Shown: in pieces, positions 1 to 13,400 of the stretch | Position numbering within the stretch: the stretch's first letter is position 1 | How the letters are laid out: each line of letters begins with the position of its first letter | Source: Nematostella vectensis | Lineage: Eukaryota > Cnidaria > Anthozoa > Actiniaria > Edwardsiidae | Direction: 5' to 3' | DNA length: 64,000 nt | NCBI RefSeq assembly: GCF_932526225.1 | Contig: NC_064034.1 | Span: 5,628,001 to 5,692,000 of the forward strand | Program-made: the position numbers and the translations under genes | Notes under the pieces: generated by a model | Told to the model about the DNA's origin: nothing | Seen by the model: the letters and a program-made list of their open reading frames with translations, nothing else | Database searches by the model: none

Positions 1-809
1 TGGCTTGAAATCGACATTTTACTTTTGAATTTATTCGCTTGGCTTGTAATCGACTTTTTCGTAGATTTCTAGAGTTCTTAAAACCACCTTAAGCATTTGC
101 GATCTGTGCCATATTAATAATTGCGATTACTTAAATAAATGAAAACGACGAAACTAGGGAAACTGATTCTACTTTCATTTCTTTACTAATAGCGCTCCGT
201 CAATAAGTAGTTAGCAATTTTCAATTGTAAAAAAAAGACTGGTTGATTGACATTCTTTATACACTTAAACACCAATACCTCGAGCCTAACTTACCAGTGA
301 AAACTAGAGAAAACAACTCAAGTTATCTAGGGTAAAAACATAAAGAAAAGTACTCCAAAGTACTCCGAGATTAGACTATGCGGGATATTCTACTTATCGA
401 TGTTATAAAGAGCATGATTAGCACTACAGTCACTCCTGATGAATATCCCGTTTTATGGCCCCCTCCCCATGCAAGGATATTAAGCCTACCCATGTGCCCT
501 TCCATGCCAATAATTTGGTAGCAAGCAGGGTTAGGGTTAACGAGCGCGAGGTGTATTTGATCGGCATAATAATAATAAAAAACGCCTGTGTGATAAGGGA
601 CTAAAATACATAATGAAAAATCTTAAAGCGCTCGCGGACCAGGGTATAACAGCGGCGTAGACAGGATTTTTAGCAGCGCATTTTTTTTTCAGCGCATTTT
701 CATCCTTATTTTTACGGTATTTACTGTATTTTTGGCTGCTAGAAAGGGGGGGGGGGGCTTCTCGGCCACCCCCTGGATAAGCCCCTGTATATTGATGTAG
801 TGCGCATAC
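1..809. other. Noncoding: RPTP-B intron at left edge
   Basis: Downstream of the 810 donor on the minus strand. I looked for the expected D2 signature exon here and found no match. The stretch is AT-rich with a C/G homopolymer near 745-757 and nothing recognisable. Confidence 0.6.
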
Positions 810-3800
810 CCCGTGACAGCGAAGCTTAAAAACTCTCTGGGTGTGGTCGTCCAGTTCTTCTTCGTCAATTTTGGTCACGATGTATTTCCCATAACGGACA
901 CAGCCATCCCGCGGCCAGTACAACTCACTTTCGATCTACAGAAGAGAATTCGGAACTCACACATGGAGATATGCAGTATATACACACACACACCCCTACA
1001 CCCCTATAATAGCATAGAGTTATTTATGGGGATGCCATTGTAATGATTTTGCGGTCTTTATTTAATCAATTTATTGAGTATAATTGTCAGGATGTAGCAT
1101 TGTGTGTTGATGCGGGCGCATGTAGTCGAGAGAGAGAGAATTCAGTTTCACATTACAATAATATTGCGTGATTAATCTCTAACGATTTAGTTCTATATTA
1201 CTAGTGTGAGCGAAGCGTTGCATAATATCATGACAGCCATCATACGTGATGCCTGCCCTTTTTTATACCATGCCTAGAATAGGAACGGGATTGCTGTTCT
1301 ATTACTTGGTGGGCAAGCATTTTTGTTTATTTTGTGCACCCTGGTTTAAACGGTGAGCCCAGTTCTCTGTATTACACTTTATTCCTTTAGAATTCTTTAT
1401 TGTGTGACAGGGTCACTAGTGACATATTTTGGGAAAATCTAGAGACTCTTATTATTCATTGTTTTTAGGGTTTGAAGGCAAAGGAATTTCGCAGCTTGGG
1501 CGGCACTTATCTTTAACTGTTTCGGAATGCAGTTTGCGCTTTTTAACGGAAGTACGCAAGTAACACAAAGCTGCCAAGTTCAAATTGTTAGTTACCAATT
1601 TAATTAGTTTCTTTTCGGCAAGATTATCTTGTTTGGTTTGGATCCTATTAGCACATGATAATGATCGGAACGGGTGCATTATCCTTACCGCTTGCGAAGT
1701 ACGGAAATAACGCATTTTTAGCAACAGGTTTTAGAATTTCGGGAATGCGGTTACTGCGCATAAATAGTGGCACCGTTTAGATACTTTTCAGTGGGTTATG
1801 GTTGTGCACTGGATTGGGTTATACTAAGAAGATAAAAGACTAGCTTCTAACTCAGGGGACTTTGTACTGTTAGTCATTCCCGTTTATTTTACACCTATTT
1901 TACGTTTATTGTATTGGTTTAGTTTGGCCTTTGGGACAAATTGTTGTAATTTTAGGCTTTGTTTGGCATCAATAAAGTATTTAGAGATTTATTCCTTGAA
2001 TCCTGCTCGTTCTTGCGCGACCGCTCATCCTGTCCTGTTACAATTGCTCTCAGGGGTTGCTTTTTAAATTTAAATTTTTTAAATTAAAATTTATTATCAA
2101 TCCTGAATGTCGTAGTAAACTTTATATATGTATTGAATAAATACAAATGAAAATACCCGAAAGGAATGAGCAGGAGGGAGCGAGGGTAAGCAAGGGATAT
2201 GGAATTGGCCGAAAAACGGAGAACACTGATGAGCGTAGGGGAGCAAGGGTGAGTAAGGAATATGGAATTGTAACTGCTAAAACGGTGAAAAAAAAATTCG
2301 AGAACTGGCCGATAATCGAACCTCGAACCTCAATCCGGAAAATGAGAAAAAAAATAGACCATACTTCCAGACATGCGCAGAAACACCGTATGGCAGCATA
2401 AAGCTTTACGGTTAAGCTGGAGATTTCGGCCCTAGCACCGCTATCTAGCGAACTGTACAACACAAAAGAACCTGAGGTGTACCCGTGCATTAATGGGGAG
2501 GCAATAACCAGGATCCCAGCCCTGTCTTAGTCGGTTACGCCACGCACTGCTCGCTGAGATCTACACTGAAAAATATCGGGGTCTTTTTCACGCTTGTGTC
2601 TCTTGGGAATGGGTGTGTTGCTATAGTAATGTAGTGATGTCGTCATCATGTGCAGCACACTTTAACGACCTAGGTCTACATTGCTGCCTTTAGCCTTTGT
2701 TCTTCTTTGTCCAGTCACGCACGTGCATATGACATTATTTGTGCCCAGAACAACAAGCAAGCTACATTGAAATGAACGCAATCTAAGACGTTTTGCGTTC
2801 ATAAGTTTCAGAAAACATGTGATTAAACCCAACGTAAGTTACTCCTCGAATTTCTTAGTTGCATTTCAGATTCTGGAGTTCATATTTTTCTTGGCACAGG
2901 CATCGGGTGTGGGGTCTCAGTCCTAAATATAGCATCCAAAAAATTAAAATCATGTGATTTGAAGTGTAGAGTCTCACACGCTGTAACGACGCAATTTGTA
3001 ATAAAAAAGCTGACGTACTTTGTTATCACCCGCCAATGATTTTCATCGTAGTGTTAATAAATAGTTTTACAGACAGCTTAGTCACTCTTAGTTGCTAATA
3101 TTGTTTACAATGAAGATCACGTAATACGTTACCAGATCAGAAATTCAATTCTGATTTTCTTTCCGAATCGCAAAATATGGCGCTTTAGAAATTAAATACA
3201 CCTAATATTTGGGGGAGACCTTTTATTTACATTACGTTGTCAGTTTTTCGGCCAAGTCCGTATTCTTTGCTCACCCTTGCTCCCCCATTGCTCCTCAGAA
3301 TTCTGAAGGAATAAAGTGGAGTACCGAGCACAGGGTGATCGTTTTAACCCGGGTGCACCAAAAAGAAGAAAAAAGAAAAAAAAATGCTTGCTCACCCTTG
3401 CTTTGCGAGCAAGTGTAAAAACGCAACTCCGTTCCTATTCCCCCCCCCCCCCCCATCCCCTCTTAAATATTGAGCTCTGCAATGTGTTTTTCAGTCACGT
3501 ATTGTGTCTTTCAGTCACGCAATTGTTTGCTTCACCCTGGTCCTGCGTTACCTGTCCCCGGTCCTGTAGCTCCGTCAACATCACTATTGCCGTACATTTC
3601 TGCTCCCAGACCATCTGCCAGAACTCGTTGATCGTGTTTTCCATGGGTGCCTGTGTTGCGATGTACTCATGGGCCTCATTATAGCTCTGGAAAAACGTAA
3701 CAGCCGCACAAACTAAGCTACTTAATACGATAATACGATTTTGTGCAATCCTAAGGGTCTTGTATAACCTCCCCCTGAAATCCCCCTTTTTACCCTCTTC

Positions 3801-4455
3801 GGCCGTTATAAAAAGTCGTAAGAAAAATTAACAGATCTACCTGCAAAGGACATCCTTATTTGTTATTTTTTTTATTAATTTTATTATTATTTTTATTTAT
3901 TTCCCTCTTTAAAAAATTGAGGTTATGCCTCATGCCCAAATAAGCGCGTATTACTCTCTTAACAAATATACCTCTTATTCGACTAAGAATTCACACGTCT
4001 GTCTTTTCTGACTTAGGTTACAGAGTGCTATATCGATTAAGATTGAGGCTAGCGATAGGTGATCGTATAATAAGGATAAGAACGAGAAGACTCAGGTGTG
4101 TGACTCACATCTATGTAGCTGGCGTTGATGTACTCAGAGCAGGGAATGTCATTAGTGATGCTCAGCCGAATACGATTTGTGTCAACTGCAACGAAAGAAA
4201 AGTTGTCACTTCTCTCTGCCCGTCTGTGTCCGTATGTCTGCCTGCCCCTTTGTCTGTATAGATGTCTGTCTGTGTCCGTATGTCTGCCTGCCCCTTTGTC
4301 TGTTTATATGTCTGTCTGTGTCCCTGTATGTTCTTCCGTCTGTCCGTCTTTTCTTACTCACATGGTACAACATCTGGACATCTGTTTTTCACGATGTTTT
4401 CTCTGATGTACGCGACACTTCGCTCAAACTCTTCGTCTTTGCACACTTGCAGATT
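810..4455 (-). CDS. RPTP-B second phosphatase domain D2 (5' part)
   Basis: Exons 4455-4362, 4185-4109, 3686-3552 and 935-810 encode the N-terminal half of D2: [50 protein letters not shown] and [18 protein letters not shown]. Exon lengths (77, 135 and 126 nt) parallel the D2 exons of RPTP-A (71, 135 and 123 nt). The WPD-equivalent and C-X5-R exon should lie left of the window, so catalytic status cannot be judged. The large intron 936-3551 holds a dispersed repeat and little else. Confidence 0.82.
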
Positions 4456-7400
4456 CTGTCAAATATATCAAACATAGTTAACGAAAAGAAACTTCCCGCG
4501 CATGTCAATAGGAATTATTGTGGCGTGACCAGAGAAACTGCAGACTATGACATGAAAAGTGAGCCCATCCTGGCGAGTCAGCCCAGCGCAACTTACTTTA
4601 GCCTGCGTAGCAAGCGTTTCTGTGGAGTTTCAAGCGCGCGGCCATATTCCTCGCTCGCTCTCTATTCCTGCTAAAAACAGAAACGCTTGCTACGCAGGCT
4701 AAACTTACTTCGAACTCATCCTGTCGCTGTCGGATGATATCAGGATCATTGTCACGCAACACCAGTAGACTGGACGCGATCTCTTGTGACGGAATCTCAG
4801 TGATGCCACACAGTGACGCGTCACGCAATACGTCATAGATGAACGCGTACTGTTCCTGCAAATGTCACGCAGTCACGCAATGAGGAAAACATCCAGCGTC
4901 AGTTTAAAATGCGACAACAGCAAATATTTGGTTAAAAGGACATCGTCACTAGTTTTCTTCCGGAGGCCCGACAGAAACCTCAACCGACAAGAGACAAAAT
5001 AATCTAAATTATCAGTCACATCCTCAAAGAAACTTCCAATACACACACTGCTTTTACAATTTTAACATATTGCTCGTGCTTTAAAGATTGTTATGTAATC
5101 GATCGGAAGTAAACTGGTGACAGTTTCGTGCATTGTTTGTACTGACTTACGTGCGTTTGCACCATAAAGTTTCTTTGCGTGCGCATCTGAGCAACGAACC
5201 CATACACGTCCACGACACCCTCCATCACCATCTGATCCATCAGTGAGTCGATAGCTATAAACGTCCCTGTCCGGCCAACGCCCGCCCTAGACACCACGCA
5301 CGCGCAAGGGAACACGTTAATATTAGTTAAGGTGCCATACTACCATCTACCCGTTTTAAAAAAACCCGAAATAGCATTTGAAAAATCGCAATAGCCTACG
5401 TGTAGCTGTACGTAGGTGTAATGATTTGAAATAATGCTTATTTTATGATCCATAGAGGGTTGAATACAACGTGTGGGCGATGGCGCTTGATGCCAATAAA
5501 AAAGGGATTACAATGTCGGTTCGAATTACATACAGGCCTTGCATAATCAGTTAGTTAAAGTTGAATAAAAATGCAAGGACAAGAATTAATCGACTTTTTT
5601 ATGCCGAAGAAATCCACCCTTCGAAGGTTTTCCTCGTCGAGCGTATTCCCTAGCCAAGACCATGACCATGACCTGACCCGCCATTTCCAGCTACAGCCTT
5701 GTTCTTGTTATATGTAGTACCGAATGGGATCCTGTAGGGCTACACATACCCGCAGTGCACTAAAATAGGCCCCGTCTCTTCTGAAGACAAGTGGTAGCGG
5801 TACTTGTGATGGAAGATGATGAGAGGCGCAGTGTTTTCCGGCACTCCCTGATCTGGCCAAGCCGTGAACTGGAACTGCGTGACTTCACGCTTATCCATGC
5901 ACTCCGGGTCTGTGGACTAAATGCGAAAATCTATAGATGCCTGCCAAACTTTCGAAATACCCAGCTCTCGACAGCCACAATATTTATACAACTGACACTT
6001 ATGGCTGCCAAAGGAAGCAACGTGTAATATTGTACACAGGCGTGGGTCCAGGAACAATTCTGACCTGTTTATAAGAAAAAGCGCTAAACACTGTCGCCTC
6101 AATTAAAATAACTTTGGAACCGCACCTGCTTTTGTGAGAGCAATACCTATAGAATTCATCCTGTCCCTCAGTGTCACATATCACCCGGAAGTAACGCTTT
6201 CTTGAAGAGAATGACGCAATCATGCAGAATATAACGCAATCTTACCCATACGAGGAATGTGCGCACGGTCCAGTCGGTCATGTGCGTGACGTCCACCACA
6301 GACACCGCCACGTCACCGTACTCCTGGTGGCCATCCTCGGGCCAGTAACGCTCGCAATCGCTACGCAGCTAGAATACAATGAAAAGGGCGTCACGCAACA
6401 CCGAATGGTAACACAATCGCTACGCAGCTACAATACAACGAGAAGGGCGTCACGCAACACCGAATGGTAACACAATCGCCACGCAGCTACAATACAACGA
6501 GAAGGGCGTCACGCAACACCGAATGGTAACACAATCGCTACGCAGCTACAATACAATGAGAAGGGCGTCACGTAACACCGAATGGTAACACAATCGCTGC
6601 AAAGCGACAACACTGAAGGGTGACGCAATTGCTACGAAACTGCAACTCAAGTTGAGGGACGCTACACAACACTGAACGGTAACGCAATTGCTACAAAACT
6701 GCAACTTAATTAAAGGGGCGTCACGCAACACCGAACGGTAGCGTACTTGCTACGAAGCAATATGAAGGACGTGTATAAGGATAACTCATAAGATGCTGTA
6801 CGAAAAGGATTGTGTGACGGGTAAGATACACTCTATCTGGTAACAAACAGTGAACGGTACCTTGACTTTGTGTTCAGTGTCACCAAGCATAACTATCGTT
6901 GTACAGCCCTTTTCCCAGATCAGGCGCCAGAAGTCTTTAATCGTCTCCGTCAGGGGGCCTGCAAACGTTGTTTACAATGTTGTTTGGGTTTGCTAGATCT
7001 GGATCGGTCTAGTGCCAACTTCCCTGCGCGGCTCTGGTCTTACACGACAGTTAGTCCGGGGCCACTTAGAAGAGCTTAGGTACTATCTAGACCCGCCCTA
7101 ATGTTCCGAAGGTCGTACCCAAAGGCCAGATCGCCTGATTAGTAACGATTTATCATACCTTGTGCGGCGATGTATTTCTGCGGACATCCATATCCCTGCA
7201 AAAGTGTATGTTAATGCCTTAAAGATATCTTTAAGATCCACAATGAGAGCTGCCTGCTAGATAATCAATTTGCCAATGAAAAGGTTATCATCTGATACTC
7301 ACATCTACAAAGTTGGCGTTGATATAATCGGATCCTTGGGAATCTTTCCTGGCCCGAAGAACAACCCGAGAGTGATCATCTAAAACGTAACAACGTTGAG

Positions 7401-10400
7401 AAAGAGTTACATCGCGTTACGCAACGAGAAGTGATAAACCTGATAAACATTTGTAAAAATCTTGGAAATATTGACTGTTTCGGGTTTCAAGTGGTTGATG
7501 ATGTAACGTATCCTAAACTCTTCCAAGCCTCTCGCGCCTCGCGGCTAATCACAGAAATCCCAAACACTAGGCTGAGAGAGTTTGATTTCCATAAAATTCG
7601 ATTTTATAACCCCCGAGAATTGGCTTATGAAGTGGCTTCATATTCAGATATTTGATGGAACATTTAAGTAGATCTACCTGTACAGCTGGCGAAATCTTAT
7701 CGACGCGTAAAATAACTCGAACATTTAAAGCAAGTAAACTGATGAGCGATAACCAACTCACACGGTAGAATGTTTGGGTATCTGTTTTTTGTTTTGTTGT
7801 AGGGCGTCTGCGCCGCCTCAAACGTTGCTCTCGGACCAAGGTGGCTAAGACTCTGAAATGAAACACAGTGCTTTTGAAAATTAAGGTCAAGTCGTACATC
7901 AATAATCGCCCTGTGTTCCCACAAAATGTTCGGCTGTATGTAGCTAAATAACCCGCAAAGTTTTCGGCTGAATCGTGCAGCTAAAAAAATAAATTGCGGC
8001 TAAATTAATGCTAAAATGGCTTAGTTGCGCCTAAGTATCATGCGCCTACATAGCTCACTAGTAAGAGGTGAAAATTTCCATGCTTTTCTTCTACAACTAC
8101 TGCTACTTCCTCTCTTGTGCTCACCCTGTATTCCTCTATGAATAACGAGTCGTCGTACCCGTGGAATCGTACACAGTGCGCCTTGAGGTCTGGGACCGGG
8201 ACTGGCCGGTGCGCGCCGAACGTCTTAGGTACCGTTGCTAAGGGAGTAAGGAACGTTATCTTAGATGGATGGGTAGGGATATTAGTTCATAAGACTAAGA
8301 ACTTACTTATTTCTTGCGTGCTTTTGTTTTTCGCTGCTCGTTTTCTTGATCTCCTATAATTAGACCAAAGGGTACGTAATGAAAAGGGTATGAGTCCGAA
8401 GTAGTCCGGTTAACTCATTGCAGGACTATGAGATATGATCTTAGCATGGGAGCAGGGCTACCACAAGAGGACGGACAGCGCAGCCGCCAGTATAATAGAT
8501 GCATTGTAAAGTATACAGTGGCTATACTAGTGGCTATTTGCTAACCTGGTGAAACCGACCTAGTGGGGATTTGTTGACTGTAGTTAACCTGGTGAAACCG
8601 ACCTAGTGGGTATTTGTAACCTGTAGTAAACCTGGTGAAACCGACCTAGTGGGTATTTGTTGCCTGTAGTTAACCTGGTGAAACCGACCTAGTGAGTATT
8701 TGTTGCCTGTAGTTAACCTGGTGAAACCGACCTAGTGGGTATTTGTTGCCTGTAGTTAACCTGGTGAAACCGACCTAGTGGGTATTTGTTGCCTGTAGTT
8801 AACCTGGTGAAACCGACCTAGTGGGTATTTGTTACCTGTAGTAAACCTGGTGAAACCGACCTAGTTGCTATTTGCTTACCTGTAGTAAACCTGGTGAAAC
8901 CGACCTAGTGGCTATTTGCTTACCTGTAGTAAACCTCATGAAACCGACCTAGTGGGTATTTGTAACCAGTAGTAAACCTCATGAAACCGACCTAGTGGGT
9001 ATTTGTTGCCTGTAGTTAACCTGGTAAAATCGACCTAGTGGGTATTTGTTGCTTGTAGTAAACCTGGTGAAACCGACCTAGTGGGTATTTGTTGCCTGTA
9101 GTTAACCTGGTAAAATCGACCTAGTGGGTATTTGTTGCCTGTAGTAAACCTCATGAAACCGACCTAGTGGGTATTTGTTGCCTGTAGTTAACCTGGTGAA
9201 ACCGACCTAGTGGGTATTTGTTGCCTGTAGTTAACCTGGTGAAACCGACCTAGTGGGTATTTGTTGCCTGTAGTTAACCTGGTGAAACCGACCTAGTGGG
9301 TATTTTTTACCTGTAGTAAACCTCATGAAACCGACCTAGTGGGTATTTGTTGCCTGTAGTTAACCTGGTAAAACCGACCTAGTGGGTATTTGTTGCCTGT
9401 AGTTAACCTGGTGAAACCGACCTAGTGGGTATTTTTTACCTGTAGTTAACCTGGTGAAACCGACAAAACTAACTAGAGGACCTGGAAAACCTGTTACAAT
9501 TCCCCACCAGGTCGGTTTTACGAGGTCTGTTACAGAGGGTTTGATATGAGAATTTTCTCTGACCTGATCATGACGAACACAAAGGTGGCAGCAAGGAGCA
9601 CCACTACCGCACCAAGACCAACCAGGAGCCAAGGCAGGTGGTCCAGATACTTGTTGGAATTTCTGGCTGAAATGCGACGGACATAAAAGAAATAATTATA
9701 ATTTAAATCGAATATTGGCTCAGCTACATGAATAAACTGGTATTCTGGAAATATGGATATGCTATCCATCGCTTGAGTAAGTAATTAGCAATAATAAACA
9801 AAAGGTTGGAATGAAACTGATTTATTTTTAGTATACCAAAAGGAATCAGCTAATGCAAGTAGCGCGACGATAACAGCAGCATGATACGAGTACTGACCGT
9901 ATCCCAAGGAATCATCGGAGAGGTGCTGTACAGTAAGATCGTCACTCATTTTACCAGGTACAGAGTTGAACGCTTGAACCTAAGAAAGAGAGGTATCATA
10001 ATTATCCATAACTACTAGGGACGACAAAAGGGTGTGGTGACCGAATGGGAGATGAAAGTGTGGTAGCCCCCCCCCCAACCTCTTATTCATCTGACTTCTC
10101 TTGCAACACTCCAATGATGGGCACTAGCTCCTGTTTTCTTATGGCGATCAGTCCCGCGTTTGTACAATGCCCCCCCCCCCTCCCATCTTATGTCCTAATT
10201 ACTAGGGGCATATTAATCGAAATAATGTACTTGTACTCCCCCTTACCCTAATCTTGTACTCCCCCTTACCCTAATCTTGTACTCCCCCTGCCCTCATCTT
10301 GTACTCCCCCTACCCTAATCTTGTACTCCCTCTTACCCTAATCTTGTACTCCCCCCTACCCTAATCTTGTACTCCCCCTTACCCTAATCTTGTACTCCCC

Positions 10401-13400
10401 CTGCCCTCATCTTGTACTCCCCCTACCCTAATCTTGTACTCCCCCTGCCCTCATCTTGTACTCCCCCTACCCTAATCTTGTACTCCCCCTTACCCTAATC
10501 TTGTACTCCCCCTGCCCTCATCTTGTACTCCCCCTACCCTTATCTTGTACTCCCCCTGCCCTCATCTTGTACTCCCCCTACCCTAATCTTGTACTCCCTC
10601 TTACCCTAATCTTGTACTCCCCCCTACCCTAATCTTGTACTCCCCCTTACCCTAATCTTGTACTCCCCCTGCCCTCATCTTGTACTCCCCCTTACCCTAA
10701 TCTTGTACTCCCCCTGCCCTCATCTTGTACCCCCCCTTACCCTCATCTTGTACTCCCCCTGCCCTCATCTTGTACTCCCCCCTACCCTAATCTTGTACTC
10801 CCCTACCCTAATATTGTACTCCCCCTACCCTAAACTTGTACTCCCCCTTACCCTAATCTTGTACTCCCCCTTACCCTAATCTTGTACTCCCCCTTACCCT
10901 TATCTTGTACTCCCCCTTACCCTAATCTTGTACTCCCCCTTACCCTTATCTTGTACCCCCCTTACCCTAATCTTGTACCCCCCTTACCCTAATCTTGTAC
11001 TCCCCCTTACCCTAATATTGTACTCCCCCTACCCTAAACTTGTACTCCCCCTTACCCTAATCTTGTACTCCCCCTGCCCTCATCTTGTACTCCCCCTTAC
11101 CCTAATCTTGTACTCCCCCTACCCTTATCTTGTACTCCCCCTTACCCTAATCTTGTACTCCCCCTTACCCTAATCTTGTACTCCCCCTACCCTAATCTTG
11201 TACTCCCCCTTACCCTTATCTCGTACTCCCCCCTTACCCTAATCTTGTACTCCCCCTTACCCTTATCTCGTACTCCCCCTTATCCTAATCTTGTACTCCC
11301 CCTTACCCTAATCTTGTACTCCCCCTGCCCTCATCTTGTACTCCCCCTTACCCTTATCTTGTACTCCCCCTTACCTTAGTCTTGTACTCCCCCTTACCCT
11401 GATCTTGTACTCCCCCTTACCCTAATCTTGTACTCCCTCTTACCCTAATCTTGTACTCCCCCTTACCCTAATCTTGTACTCCCCCCTTACCCAAATCTTG
11501 TACTCCCCCTTACCCTAATCTTGTACTCCCCCTACCCTTATCTCGTACTCCCCCTTACCCTAATCTTGTACTCCCCCTTACCCTAATTTTGTACTCCCCC
11601 TTACCCTTATCTTGTACTCCCCCTTACCCTAATCTTGTACTCCCCCTTACCCTAATCTTGTACTCCCCCTACCCTAATCTTGTACTCCCCCTTACCCTAA
11701 TCTTGTACTCCCCCTTATCCTAGTTTTGTACTCCCCCCTACCCTAATCTTGTACTCCCCCTGCCCTCATCTTGTACTCCCCCTTACCCTAATCTTGTACT
11801 CCCCCCTACCCTAATCTTGTACTCCCCCTTACCCTAATCTTGTACTCCCCCTTACCCTAATCTTGTACTCCCCCTTACCCTAATCTTGTACTCCCCCTTA
11901 CCCTAATCTTGTACTCCCCCTTACCCTAATCTTGTACTCGGCCGTCTTATCTGGTAGCGTATGCTCATGCTGAATGGTGTCTCCTGATAATTCCGAGTTT
12001 ACCGTCTTGTCCCAAAGGACGTCCCCTTCGTCGTTGATGTAGTACACTATGTACTTGCGGATGACTCCATTCGGCGACTTCGGCCTCTTCCACTGTATGA
12101 CAAGTCGTGGGCCATCTTTCTTGAGTACAGATACTTCAAGCGGCTCAGACGGAGCTGTCAATAGCGAAAAAAACCTTTTATTTTCCCTTGGTAAGTCCTA
12201 TTGTTGAACTATCCACTCCCTCGAATTATTACAATCTATGGCCAAGGTCTTGAAATCTAATAATCGTATTAAAGAATGTCGATCAGTCACTTTTTTTTCA
12301 ATTTGAAAATGTAGCGGTCTACATTGCGGTCTTCATCCAAAAGTTTATAAACAAAATGTTTGATTGAGCTTTTTTTTTTCCAGTAAATTATTTGATTACT
12401 TGAACTATCCATTAGGAATGGATACTCTGTGTGACTTGGTATTGTGCGGGAGCGTAAAATGGCGGCGTGATTATTCTTTTATTTATACGTATTCAGAATG
12501 CTAGACACGCATACCATCCTCGGGCATCATCTGATCCACAGCGTCCGAGAACGGTCCCCATCCAGATTCCGTCGATTCTTCGCGGACCGTGAAGGTGTAC
12601 ATGCTGTAGGGCTGTAGCCCACCAATGATGGTCTCCCTGTGGTATGAATCGGTCACCTAGGAGATTGAAGGGCCTTTATCAGCGATAAGATTGCTTTGAC
12701 TGCACCCAAGCCGACATGACGGAAAAACATGACTTAACGCTTCAAATAAGCTCATTTCAGATCTAATAAGGCGAAAAATTTCTCTAAGTACTTAGTGGGT
12801 AATAGCAAACAAAATATCAAATGCGACTTTTTAAAAATTGATGCGACTTTTTGTAAAGTGTCATTGATATTTGAGCTTTTCGTCCCTAAGCTCATACATA
12901 GCGCAAGGATGATCAAGGAAAAAATATCTTAAAAAGCAAAAATCTGGGTATGTTTATTTCGGCCTCACGTTATTTGTGTTTCAAAAATCAGTCCTGAATA
13001 CAAGGAACCGATGGCCATTGTAAGAAATTGTGTCTTCTTTCTCTATCTAAATGCGAATTTTCCCGGTTTTTCCGTCATGTCACCCAAGCCATACTACAGA
13101 CGTACGATGAGTAAGTCATTGTTTTAGGTGTACATAAGAGTAAGACTATGGTCTTATGCATGTAACTGCACTTTAATGGTTACAAACTGCCCTCATTGGT
13201 CCTACAACGAAACACGCGCCCGAAATATTGAACTCTCATTGGCTAAACTTCATACCTTGACAATCTTCTGCGACTCGCCCTCGGGGCTGCTTGACCGCTG
13301 ACCACGTAAGACCCAGCGCACCATGTAACTCTTCACTATCCCCAGGCCCCAGGCCGGGTTCTTCCATGTGACCTGCACGGAAGTGGGGCTTGTGACATCA

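Noticed and set aside
4125-4674. Plus-strand Cys-rich frames of 93-165 codons
   Set aside because: They overlap real minus-strand D2 exons and a ctgtctg repeat; low complexity.
6147-6196. Possible extra D1 exon ([16 protein letters not shown])
   Set aside because: It would end in phase 2 and break the frame with the next exon. The TTTAG acceptor at 5918-5917 lets 5916-5750 follow 6246 directly in phase 0, matching RPTP-A.
10226-11940. Interstitial telomere (TTAGGG) or CRISPR-like array
   Set aside because: TTAGGG occurs only because the exon end ATTAGG abuts GTAAGG; the 23-bp unit has no spacers and is a simple minisatellite.
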